From contig JBDGTL010000009.1 of the NCBI GenBank assembly GCA_042216905.1, forward strand, positions 1-64,000: DNA of 64,000 nt, read 5' to 3'. The position numbers were made by a program, and so were the translations under genes. Positions 56,744 through 64,000 of this stretch are shown here, in pieces (positions within the stretch are counted from its first letter, which is position 1; every line of letters starts with the position of its first letter). The notes beneath the pieces are model-generated. The model had not been told where the DNA came from, searched no databases, and worked only from the letters and a program-made list of their open reading frames with translations. Source of the DNA: Halodesulfurarchaeum sp042216905 (GTDB taxonomy: Archaea; Halobacteriota; Halobacteria; Halobacteriales; Halobacteriaceae).

Positions 56744-57646
56744 ATGCCGAGCCTCGGGGAGACGTACGAACGGCGGGCCGGGGCCGCGAGCCGACGCCAG
56801 GTGCTACTGGGGACTGGGTTATTCGTCTCGGGTGCCCTCCTGATCGTGGGAGCGATCCTCGCTGGAACGACCGGATTGCTCATCACCAACGGGTTCTCCG
56901 TGTACGAGAGCCGCGAAATAGCCGGGATTCTCGCCGGCATTGGGCTACCCGCAGTGTTCGTCGGGATCACGATTGTCCTCCCCGCGACGCGGCTTCACAA
57001 GTCCGCCTCTGTCGTGGGCTCGGGACTGGCGATTTTCGGTGTGATGCTCTTTCGGTATGCCTACCCGTACCGCTGGTATTCCGGACCGGGCGTCCCGACG
57101 AACCTCGTGTTCGTATTGACTCTCGTCTACGTCCTCGGGATCGTCACGACCTTCTGGTCCCTGTTCACGGCCATCGCGACTTTCAAGACTCGAAACGACC
57201 CGGGCGGGACCGTCGACCTCACCGTCAGCAAAGGTGGTGTCAGTAAAGCGGCCAAGGCAGTCGACGCCGTCCAGGCTGAAGTCCAGCAGGCCGGGAAGGC
57301 AATCTCTGGAATCGGTGGCATCGGTACCTTTGGCGGTGTGGACCGTCCGGACCGGGACGTCGGTCCAATAACGGCGACCAGCGACGCCTCCGTTTCTGAC
57401 GGTGGCACCACCGCGGACGACGACATCCGACCGGTTGAGGCTTCGAAGGAGGCCGGCCCCTCCCGAGCTAGAGCATCCGACGAGGGCGTCGAGGTCGTGG
57501 GAAGCAACTCGACCGAACCTGACCAGTACTGCGGGAACTGCACCCACTTCGATTACGCCGAAGACGGGGCAGACATGCAACCGTATTGCGGGCTCTACGA
57601 CGAGCGGATGGACGACATGCAGGCCTGTGAGTGGTGGGAACAGTAG
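56744..57646 (+). CDS. DUF7139-type membrane protein with C-terminal Cys cluster
   Basis: 300 aa from the ATG at 56744 (MPSLGETYERR); nine further in-frame codons to 56717 are unlikely. Four membrane spans lie within residues ~20-145, then an A/G-rich and acidic linker. The C-terminus CGNCTHFDYAEDGADMQPYC followed by ...C-EWWEQ has four Cys that could bind a metal. The function is unknown. Its final codons E-Q-stop begin a 32-nt tandem array. Confidence 0.75.
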   Translation: MPSLGETYERRAGAASRRQVLLGTGLFVSGALLIVGAILAGTTGLLITNGFSVYESREIAGILAGIGLPAVFVGITIVLPATRLHKSASVVGSGLAIFGVMLFRYAYPYRWYSGPGVPTNLVFVLTLVYVLGIVTTFWSLFTAIATFKTRNDPGGTVDLTVSKGGVSKAAKAVDAVQAEVQQAGKAISGIGGIGTFGGVDRPDRDVGPITATSDASVSDGGTTADDDIRPVEASKEAGPSRARASDEGVEVVGSNSTEPDQYCGNCTHFDYAEDGADMQPYCGLYDERMDDMQACEWWEQ

Positions 57647-57790
57647 CACGTCAGAACAGTTACCCGTCTGAACAGTAGTCGGTCAGAACAGTTACCCGTC
57701 TGAACAGTAGTCGGTCAGAAAAGTTACCTGTCTGAACAGTAGCACGTCAGAACAGTTGCCCGTTCCGACAGTAGCCCGTCCCGCCGCCCC
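57638..57790. repeat. 32-nt tandem repeat, five units, starting in the last codons of the DUF7139 gene
   Basis: GAACAGTAG, which in unit one is Glu-Gln-stop of the gene, recurs at 57670, 57702, 57734 and (as CGACAGTAG) 57766. The units fill the convergent space to the Mut7-C gene up to a scaffold gap. Confidence 0.93.
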
Positions 57791-57800
57791 TCTTACTCCT

Positions 57801-57900
57801 NNNNNNNNNNNNNNNNNNNNNNNNNNNNNNNNNNNNNNNNNNNNNNNNNNNNNNNNNNNNNNNNNNNNNNNNNNNNNNNNNNNNNNNNNNNNNNNNNNNN
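57801..57900. other. Scaffold gap, 100 N, flanked by an identical 55-mer
   Basis: 57746-57800 and 57901-57955 are the same 55 nt. The contigs probably overlap and the real sequence may have no gap and only one copy. Confidence 0.97.
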
Positions 57901-57947
57901 GTCAGAACAGTTGCCCGTTCCGACAGTAGCCCGTCCCGCCGCCCCTC

Positions 57948-58442
57948 TTACTCCTCGATGGCCTCGAGTCGGGCGCCGACGTCATCCCAGTGACTGCCTT
58001 TCCAGAAATACTGTCCACAGTCTCCACACCGCCAGAGCGGTGTCTCGCCCGGATCGGGGACCCACTCGGGCGTAGTTTCCTCCAGGTCTTCGGAATCGCG
58101 ACGGCGCAGTTCGCCGTTACACGAAGAGCACCGCCTCGGTTCCGACAGCGACAGGTCGAAGCCCGCACGCTTCAGTTCGCGAAGTTGCTCGTCGGTGTCG
58201 GTCGATTCGAGCAACACTGCGGGGTCGTATCGATCCGCGAGGTCTTCGTCCCTCGTAACGAGGAGTCGATTTTCGTTTTCGCCGACCGCGCGTATGCTCG
58301 CGTCCGATTCGATTTCCCGATCGAGCGCATAGGCTGTATCGTACCCGACCATCCTGAGGATCGAGGTCAATCCCCCACACATGACGTCGAGTAGCACTGG
58401 TACGTTCTCCGTATCGATTTCTCGCTCGTGACCCTGATCCAT
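57948..58442 (-). CDS. Mut7-C RNase-like domain protein
   Basis: 164 aa from the ATG at 58442 (MDQGHEREID). VLLDVMCGGLTSILRMVGYDT and LLVTRDEDLADR are the acidic motifs of the PIN-like Mut7-C fold, and CSSCNGEL plus CGDCGQYFWKGSHW form the C-terminal zinc ribbon. Proteins of this family are predicted nucleases. The N-terminal Asp of the usual FLxDxMLG motif is conserved as LLDVMCG. It lies 20 nt downstream of polX on the same strand. Longer frames here are shadows of polX. Confidence 0.85.
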   Translation of the reverse strand: MDQGHEREIDTENVPVLLDVMCGGLTSILRMVGYDTAYALDREIESDASIRAVGENENRLLVTRDEDLADRYDPAVLLESTDTDEQLRELKRAGFDLSLSEPRRCSSCNGELRRRDSEDLEETTPEWVPDPGETPLWRCGDCGQYFWKGSHWDDVGARLEAIEE

Positions 58443-58462
58443 TGGACCCTCGCTCGATTTGG

Positions 58463-60211
58463 TTAGTGGAGGAAATCCCGGACAGTCGATACCGACTGTG
58501 CGTTGAGGACGTCTGCGGATTCCGCCCACCCTCGTCGTGCCGTATGTACCCCGTACCGGACGTACGCGAATTCCTCGGGACTGTGGGCGTCCGTATTGAT
58601 AGTGATCGTCGCTCCTTCCTCGACTGATTCCCGAACCGCGCTCCCCCAGAGGTCGAGTCGGTGGGGATTGGCGTTGACTTCGAGGGCGACTCCGTTCTCG
58701 ACGGCGGCCCTCGCGACCGCGCCCGGATCGAACTCCATCGCCGCGCGCCGGTTGATGAGGCGCCCACTCGGGTGCCCGAGGATGTCCACGGAGGGGTGTT
58801 CGATCGCCCGGATCAGGCGGTCTGTTTGGTCCTCGTCGGTTGCGAGGCCACTGTGCGGGGACGCGATAACCAGGTCGAGGTCCGCGAGAACCTCGTCGCT
58901 GGTGGCCCTCACCGCGCCCTCGGCGTCGACGTTTGCCTCGATTCCGGCGAACACCTCGATGTCCGCGTCGTCCGCGACCGCCCGGATCTCGTCGAGTTGC
59001 TCGAGTATCTCCACGTCTTCGAGACCGGTATCCCCGAAGACCCCCGGCCCTGCGGCGTGGTCCGAGAGGCATACGTATTCGTGTCCGAAATCCACCGCGC
59101 CCCGTACCATCTCCTCGACCGAGAACTCGCCGTCGGAGTACTCCGTGTGCGTATGGAGGTCGCCACGGATCTCCTCGGTCTCGACGACGTCCGGCAACGT
59201 TCCATCGAGTGCCGCATCGATCTCGCCGGTGTCTTCGCGGAGTTCGGGGGGAATCCAGGAAAGTCCCATTGCGTCGTACACCGCTTCCTCGGTTTCGCTT
59301 GCGACCAGGGTTCCCACCCGTTGTCCCGCGTCAGGATCGTCGACGTCAGAGACGTCGAATACTCCATACTCGTTGACCTTCAGGTCCCGCTGTATCGCGT
59401 GATTCCGCAATCTGATGTTGTGCTGCTTGCTCCCGGTGAAGTACTGGAGTGCGCTTCCGAACTCGGTGGTGTCAACCATCCGGAAGTCGACACGCATCGC
59501 GCCGACCCGGACGCTCGTCTTCTCGCTTCCCGATTCGATGACGTCGCTTACCCGGTCCCACTCGCTCACCGCCTCCCCGACGGCACGGCCATCCGCGGTC
59601 CCCACGAGCACGTCGACGTCGCCGATCGTCTCGCGCCACCGGCGAATCGAACCGGCCACTTCCATTCGTTCGACCTCGTCCACGGACTCGAGAAAGGCAA
59701 GAACGTCGTCGGCGACTGGTCTGGTGTCCCCCAATAAACTCCGTTCCTGTGCTTCTCGAGCGAACGCGATGTTGGACAGGATGTTCTGTTCCGTTTTCTC
59801 CCCGAAGCCCGAGACCGACTGGATCTCTCCATTCCTCGCGGCCGTCTCGAGGTCCTCGAGCGTCTGTATTCCACGTGCCTCGTAAAGCGACCCGACCGTC
59901 TTCGGTCCGACGCCCTCCACCCGTGTCAACGCATTCATATCGACGGGGAGTTTCTCTCGCTCTGCTTCGAGTTCCTCGATTGCCCCGGTTTCTATGTATT
60001 CGACGATTTTCTCCCCGATAGCCTCTCCCACGCCTTCGATTTCCATCACCGAATCCGCCCCCTCCTCGGCGAGTTCCTCGATAGGACGGGGATAGTCCCG
60101 GACGTTGTCGGCGGCGCGACGGTACGCTCGGGGCTTGTATTCCACGTCCTGGGCCTCGAGCAGGTCGGCGAATTCCTCGAGCAGACGTGCGACTTCCGCG
60201 TTCCGGCTCAC
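58463..60211 (-). CDS. polX: Family X DNA polymerase with PHP domain
   Basis: 582 aa, GTG start at 60211 overlapping the preceding stop (GTGA). An 8-kDa-like helix-hairpin-helix region (ARLLEEFADLLEAQ, IEGVGEAIGEKI, VEGVGPKTVGSLYEARGI) leads to the palm, with catalytic acids in GDVDVLVG and VRVDFRMV. The PHP domain begins RGDLHTHTEYSDG and has SDHAAGPG, SPHSGLATD and ITINTDAHSP. It fills short gaps in base-excision repair and the PHP part may remove 3' blocks. It is in one operon with the DUF5788 gene and the Mut7-C gene. Confidence 0.95.
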   Translation of the reverse strand: MSRNAEVARLLEEFADLLEAQDVEYKPRAYRRAADNVRDYPRPIEELAEEGADSVMEIEGVGEAIGEKIVEYIETGAIEELEAEREKLPVDMNALTRVEGVGPKTVGSLYEARGIQTLEDLETAARNGEIQSVSGFGEKTEQNILSNIAFAREAQERSLLGDTRPVADDVLAFLESVDEVERMEVAGSIRRWRETIGDVDVLVGTADGRAVGEAVSEWDRVSDVIESGSEKTSVRVGAMRVDFRMVDTTEFGSALQYFTGSKQHNIRLRNHAIQRDLKVNEYGVFDVSDVDDPDAGQRVGTLVASETEEAVYDAMGLSWIPPELREDTGEIDAALDGTLPDVVETEEIRGDLHTHTEYSDGEFSVEEMVRGAVDFGHEYVCLSDHAAGPGVFGDTGLEDVEILEQLDEIRAVADDADIEVFAGIEANVDAEGAVRATSDEVLADLDLVIASPHSGLATDEDQTDRLIRAIEHPSVDILGHPSGRLINRRAAMEFDPGAVARAAVENGVALEVNANPHRLDLWGSAVRESVEEGATITINTDAHSPEEFAYVRYGVHTARRGWAESADVLNAQSVSTVRDFLH

Positions 60212-60654
60212 TGGCGCCTCACCCCTCCCCGTGGGGATCCGTCCTCCCGACCCAGGACGGAATCGAGGAAGGACAGCCAGCGTTTTTGGTCCGCGGACCG
60301 CTGTGCCTCGCGTTCTCCCTCGATGTCCGTTGGACCGAGGGACTGGAGTGCGTTGAGGGCCCGATCGATCCCGACGATTGCGTCGACCAGGTCCTCCGCC
60401 TCCGCAGTCGTGATGTCCTCGTGCTCCAGACGGCGTTTTCGCTCCCGGCGTTCCCGCCTGAGGTCGGTTTTCAACTCCGTTACTGCCTGTCGTTTCTCCG
60501 GTGGAACCGAATCGAGCGATTGCACCTCCAACACGAAGTCCCGTAGCCGAACCGTTTCCCCCGCTATCTCGAGGGTCCTCGGGATAGACGCACCGATGGT
60601 CGCTCCATCTCGCTCGATGCGTTCCAGGTATCCCTTTCGCTCGTTTTCGCGCAC
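60208..60654 (-). CDS. DUF5788-family haloarchaeal protein
   Basis: 148 aa from the GTG at 60654 (VRENERKGYLERIERDG); the frame upstream runs into AT-rich repeat DNA. It is helical and charged: VPPEKRQAVTELKTDLRRERRERKRRLEHEDIT and VDAIVGIDRALNALQSLGP are the family blocks. The function is unknown. It overlaps polX by 4 nt and is the first gene of the unit. Confidence 0.8.
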   Translation of the reverse strand: MRENERKGYLERIERDGATIGASIPRTLEIAGETVRLRDFVLEVQSLDSVPPEKRQAVTELKTDLRRERRERKRRLEHEDITTAEAEDLVDAIVGIDRALNALQSLGPTDIEGEREAQRSADQKRWLSFLDSVLGREDGSPRGGVRRQ

Positions 60655-60739
60655 ACTCCTCTCTTGGGTGGGAAGGACAAAAAGCCACGTCCCGTCAACG
60701 GAAGTGGGTTCTGCGTCTGGAAGAAAGACACACGTAATT

Positions 60740-60955
60740 TGAGACAATATTAAAATATATAATAACGATGACACTTTGAATTACAAAGTCAATTATTAAT
60801 TATACGTCTGCCAACGATTAATATTCTATTACTAATTATTTCTGCCAACGATTAATTCTCTATTATTAATTATTATTGCCAACGATTAATATTCTATTAC
60901 TAATTATTTCTGCCAACGATTACAAACCTGTTACCGATTACAGTTTTGAGAGTAA
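60740..60955. other. AT-rich intergenic island
   Basis: Low-GC DNA within the 412-nt divergent space between DUF5788 and the UspA-like gene. It consists largely of the 34-nt tandem array. No gene is seen. Confidence 0.82.
60810..60922. repeat. 34-nt tandem repeat, four units
   Basis: GCCAACGATTA occurs at 60810, 60844, 60878 and 60912, exactly 34 nt apart, with AT-rich unit bodies that vary slightly. Confidence 0.92.
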
Positions 60956-61066
60956 TGATGATTTTGGAGAATCGATGGTACTGACCTGAGGACACGATGG
61001 AATGTTGTATTAATATTGAATGGAACGAAAACTTATTTCATGGTGTCGCGCGGGTAAGAAAATCGC

Positions 61067-61525
61067 ATGGCCATCGACACCCTCTTACTGGCGGTCGGAC
61101 CCGGCGATCAGGACCGGATCGAACAACTCGCCGAAACGGTCGTCGAGGTTGCCGTCCCGACTGACGCGTCCGTTGATCTCGTCCACGTCTTCGATCCGGA
61201 CGATTTCGACGACATCCGCGAACGGCTGGCGGACAGTGGGGAGTCCGGAACCGATCTCGATGCAGACCAGGTCGCACGCCGATACAGCACCGTTCGCGAA
61301 CTCGAACGACGGATCGAATCGGACGACGTTCCGGTCTCGATCCACGGCTTCTCCGGGGAGGACGCGAGCGATCACGTCGTGGAACTGGCCGAACGGGGAG
61401 ATGCCGACCGGGTCGTCGTCGGGGGCAGGAAACGCTCGCCGTCGGGAAAGGTCATTTTCGGGAGTACGGCCCAGGAGATCCTGCTCTCGTCCCCCTGTCC
61501 GGTTACTTTCGTCCGATCGACGTAG
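61067..61525 (+). CDS. Universal stress protein (UspA) family
   Basis: 152 aa, ATG at 61067. A single Usp domain: TLLLAVGPGDQDRIEQLAE, VDLVHVF and the ATP-loop VVVGGRKRSPSGKVIFGSTAQEILLSSPCPVTFV (G-x2-G-x9-G-S type). UspA proteins bind ATP and respond to stress; the specific job is unknown. It is convergent with the SDR gene, 49 nt apart. Confidence 0.87.
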   Translation: MAIDTLLLAVGPGDQDRIEQLAETVVEVAVPTDASVDLVHVFDPDDFDDIRERLADSGESGTDLDADQVARRYSTVRELERRIESDDVPVSIHGFSGEDASDHVVELAERGDADRVVVGGRKRSPSGKVIFGSTAQEILLSSPCPVTFVRST

Positions 61526-61574
61526 TATAGGAGACCACGGACGGACCTGTACCGGTTTCGTACTCGCGCGCCCC

Positions 61575-62345
61575 TCAGGATTCGGGAACGATCGTCGGAG
61601 TGGGATAGGCACCCCCATTGACGTGAAGGACCTGTCCGGTCACGTACGATGCCATCCCCGAAGCCAGGAACGCACAGACGTCTGCAACCTCCTCGACGGT
61701 CCCCATTCGATCCAGTGGCGTCGCATCGAGGACCGCTTTTCGGGTTCGATCCCACTCCTCTGTCTGTTCGCGTTCCACGTCGATCAGTCCCGGAGAGACG
61801 GCGTTCACACGGATCCCGTCGGGACCGAGGTCCGTCGCCAGTTGCCTCGTCATACCCTCGATGGCGAACTTGGTACCGTAGGAGTGGGCGTGATCGGGCC
61901 GGCCCAGATAGACGAGCAATCCAATGAGGTTGACGATCGAACCTTTGCCCGCCTCGAGCATGTCGGGGACCACCTGCTGGGATGTCAGAAGGATACCACG
62001 AACGTTCACGTTCGCGACCCGGTCGATGTCGTCGGGCGTGAGGTCGAGGAGGGCTTTGATGGGCCGAAACGTCGCGTTGTTTACGAGTATGTCGATCGGC
62101 CCCAGGTCATCTCGAACGTCCTCGACCATCGTTTCGACGGCCTCCGGGTCGCCGAGATCGGCGAGCGAAACGCTGGATTGTCCACCAGCCTCGCGGACGA
62201 GTCTTGCGGTCTCTTCACTCCCCTCGCGATTCGACTTCGCGGTGATTCCGACGTCCGCACCCGCTTCTGCCAGCCGAACGGCGATCGCACGACCGATGTT
62301 GCGACTCGATCCGGTGACAAGCGCGGTCCGTCCGTTCAGGTCCAT
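61575..62345 (-). CDS. SDR-family NAD(P)-dependent oxidoreductase, atypical active site
   Basis: 256 aa from the ATG at 62345. The cofactor motif TGSSRNIGRA is at 11-20, ILVNNA at 86-91, and the Tyr156-x2-Lys159 pair sits in HSYGTKFAIEG. PGLIDVER and VLHVNGGAY complete the fold. The catalytic Ser normally 13-14 residues before Tyr is absent: the segment reads VNLIGLLVYLG. The substrate is unknown. An 11-G run lies 52 nt upstream of the start. Confidence 0.85.
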   Translation of the reverse strand: MDLNGRTALVTGSSRNIGRAIAVRLAEAGADVGITAKSNREGSEETARLVREAGGQSSVSLADLGDPEAVETMVEDVRDDLGPIDILVNNATFRPIKALLDLTPDDIDRVANVNVRGILLTSQQVVPDMLEAGKGSIVNLIGLLVYLGRPDHAHSYGTKFAIEGMTRQLATDLGPDGIRVNAVSPGLIDVEREQTEEWDRTRKAVLDATPLDRMGTVEEVADVCAFLASGMASYVTGQVLHVNGGAYPTPTIVPES

Positions 62346-62396
62346 GATACCGTGGAACAAGGGACGGAGTAAATAACGTTCGTGTACCGGAAGTCA

Positions 62397-62407
62397 GGGG
62401 GGGGGGG
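62397..62407. repeat. Homopolymer of 11 G
   Basis: An uninterrupted G run 52 nt upstream of the SDR start codon on its coding strand (C run). It may be length-variable or a sequencing weak spot. Confidence 0.85.
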
Positions 62408-62570
62408 TAGGGTCGACTGGTGGGGCCAGTCCATCGGCGACGGGGTGGGCGGAGAGAATAGCGACCATTCAAATCCTACGAGGGACTCGCATTACCGCTC
62501 TGACGGTGCCAGGCCAATATGGGGTGATTCGACCGTTCCACCCGGTTCAATCGACTTTCGGCTATCTCCA

Positions 62571-62690
62571 CGAAACATTTCCACTGGCTCGTCTGCCTCC
62601 ACGAAACATTTCCACTGGCTCGTCTGCCTCCACGAAACATTTCCACTGGCTCGTCTGTCTCCCCGAAGCATTTCCACTGGCTCGTATCCG
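62571..62690. repeat. 31-nt tandem repeat, four units
   Basis: CGAAACATTTCCACTGGCTC begins at 62571, 62602 and 62633, with CGAAGCATTTCC at 62664. It lies between two minus-strand genes, ~40 nt past the stop of the gene at 62731, in a 385-nt space with no other feature. Confidence 0.92.
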
Positions 62691-62730
62691 TCAGACGTCG
62701 CTTCGGACGCGTGACGGATTTTGAAGACGG

Positions 62731-63000
62731 TCAGGAAACCGATTCTGCGTCTGCACCGAACCCGAGTGCGATTCGCTTACTACGTAACCATCCCGCAATC
62801 AGTGGGACGAACAGCATCGATCCGAAGATCAGACCGGCGAGAGCCACGGACGAGTCGACTGTTCCAACCGTCCCGACTGGTCCTTCGAGCCAGAAGTACA
62901 TCGGGATGGCAAAAAGCACGTAGATGAGGAGGGACGCACCAAGGATGTGCTTGTCCAGCACCCATTCGAGGAAGTCCCGCTGTTCTTGGGATAATTCCAT
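62731..63000 (-). CDS. Small two-span membrane protein, unknown function
   Basis: 89 aa from the ATG at 63000 (MELSQEQRDFLEW). Two hydrophobic spans (LGASLLIYVLFAIPMYFWL; SSVALAGLIFGSMLFVPLIAGWL) are separated by a short loop; the C-terminus is RIALGFGADAESVS. The family is not recognised, but codon use and composition look native. Confidence 0.6.
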   Translation of the reverse strand: MELSQEQRDFLEWVLDKHILGASLLIYVLFAIPMYFWLEGPVGTVGTVDSSVALAGLIFGSMLFVPLIAGWLRSKRIALGFGADAESVS

Positions 63001-63421
63001 AGATGTGGGTAATGATATCATCCCCTATAATTCTTCGGCCAGGACATCTGGGCCATCTCGGGGTCGACTCTGTCGAAGTCGTCTACGAGTCGTCTCGTTC
63101 ATGTCTGGGATTTGGGTCCCTTATTTACAGGGAGGATGAGGAAGGGGGAATAGGTGGGATGGAATTGCACTGATGTGTCGACAAATGTCTCGTAGAGTCT
63201 TCGAGCGTTGACCAACGAGGTCCTGGAATTCTGCCTGATCGTCGGATCCATCCTGCGTACCCCCGACCGCCCACCGGGCTCTCGGATGGCGGTGGGCGAC
63301 CCGATGAGTCGAATCGAATTGCCAGGTAAGGAGTTTTTCTGGGATCCCTCGTCCTTGTGACGTAGATTGCACCACACGTCGACAGGAAAAGTAATACGGG
63401 TGGGGAGACATGTCGGCAGGT
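63001..63421. other. 421-nt intergenic region, no gene supported
   Basis: Several overlapping short frames exist on the minus strand (63099-63472) but none shows a domain, membrane span or haloarchaeal acidity. No RNA gene was recognised. Confidence 0.45.
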
Positions 63422-64000
63422 ATGAAAGTAACAGACGTGGAACCGATCGTCGTCAGGAGTCAGGTCGATCAAGCGACCCTGCCGGCCGAGACCGGGGCTC
63501 GCTCACTCGACATCAGTTCGGTCGTCGTCACGGTCCATACGGACGACGGCGTCACCGGTATCGGTGAGTCGTTTCACCGGTCCGTCGAGGACAATCGGTT
63601 TCTCGCGGAAAGCATCGAGGCGATGGGCAGACACCTTATCGGGACCGATCCACGACAGGTAACAGAGCGGTGGCACGAACTGTACGTCCACGTGAAGCGC
63701 TCCGGGGCGTACGGGGCACTGAGTGCCCTCGACGAAGCCCTGTGGGACATCACGGGAAAAATCGCAGGAGAGCCCGTGTACAAACTCCTCGGGGGTTCTA
63801 CCGGTGCGGTCGAGGCCTACGCAACCTTCCCGGTGGAGAAGGATCCCGAAGAACTCGTCGAGGCTGCCGACTGGCTCTCGACGAAGGGGTTTCGAGCGAT
63901 GAAGATCGGCGCCGGCTTCGGTGTCTCGACTGATAGGAACCGGATCAGGACGATCGTGGAGGACGGACCCAAAGGCTTCGGGCTGGCGATCGATGCCAAC
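63422..64000 (+). CDS. Enolase-superfamily (mandelate racemase/muconate lactonising type) protein, partial
   Basis: The first 193 residues from the ATG at 63422; the gene continues past the window end. The capping domain (KVTDVEPIVVRS, VHTDDGVTGIGESFH) leads to ALSALDEALWDITGKIAGEPVYKLLGG, typical of the superfamily. FRAMKIGAGFG holds the KxK-region Lys, and the visible sequence ends at AIDAN, the first metal ligand. Substrate (sugar acid, dipeptide or other) cannot be told without the rest. Confidence 0.87.
   Translation, partial: MKVTDVEPIVVRSQVDQATLPAETGARSLDISSVVVTVHTDDGVTGIGESFHRSVEDNRFLAESIEAMGRHLIGTDPRQVTERWHELYVHVKRSGAYGALSALDEALWDITGKIAGEPVYKLLGGSTGAVEAYATFPVEKDPEELVEAADWLSTKGFRAMKIGAGFGVSTDRNRIRTIVEDGPKGFGLAIDAN

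Noticed and set aside
57638..57960. CRISPR-like array
   Set aside because: The whole 32-nt unit repeats with no unique spacers between copies, and no cas genes are present; the same holds for the other tandem arrays.

Overview
The window is chromosomal DNA of a halophilic archaeon (class Halobacteria). This is inferred from acidic proteins, several small protein families known mainly from haloarchaea (DUF5788, DUF5789, DUF7123, DUF7139, DUF7518 types), and archaeal housekeeping genes: membrane LonB, TFB, NreA, SMC/ScpA, archaeal NadM, GatB, and the ADTH/dehydroquinate synthase II entry to the shikimate pathway. Coding DNA is GC-rich. It is interrupted by strikingly AT-rich intergenic islands and by many short tandem repeats. 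No rRNA, recognisable tRNA, transposase, integrase or CRISPR array was seen.

Layout. 1-4.6 kb: nadM and a SAM hydrolase, divergent from lonB, then a CPBP protease. 4.6-11.4 kb: an MGMT-like protein lacking its acceptor Cys, divergent from trpCBA; two enzymes making dehydroquinate follow, with aroD nearby on the other strand. 12-15.3 kb: a two-gene radical-SAM operon (a Tes-like lipid-coupling enzyme plus a B12-type radical SAM protein), preceded by a cluster of TATCAT/ATGATA motifs. 15.7-19.7 kb: TFB, an inosine/xanthosine triphosphatase and an AglD-like glycosyltransferase. 20.3-24.7 kb: a UDP-GlcNAc block in which glmS lies between two GlmU-like genes. 24.7-30.4 kb: a histidine kinase, regulators, and an NfeD/SPFH membrane pair. 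30.5-39 kb: central carbon and translation genes (pyk, metG, mfnA, ppsA). 39-50 kb: hpt, mtnP, scpA-smc and gatB. 50.9-60.7 kb: topA, nreA, a second CPBP protease, Mut7-C and polX, a group with a DNA-maintenance flavour. 61-64 kb: a UspA protein, an SDR and the start of an enolase-superfamily gene running off the end.

The most unusual feature is intergenic. At least sixteen tandem arrays with units of about 16-50 nt (mostly 20-35 nt) occur in 64 kb. At three loci (MGMT-like, metG, DUF7139) the repeat unit is a copy of the final codons, stop codon and first downstream bases of the adjacent gene, as if gene ends seed the arrays. Six islands of very low GC recur every 8-15 kb, and three of the four 100-N scaffold gaps lie inside them. 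Two gaps are flanked by identical 55-base sequences, which points to assembler overlaps rather than biology.
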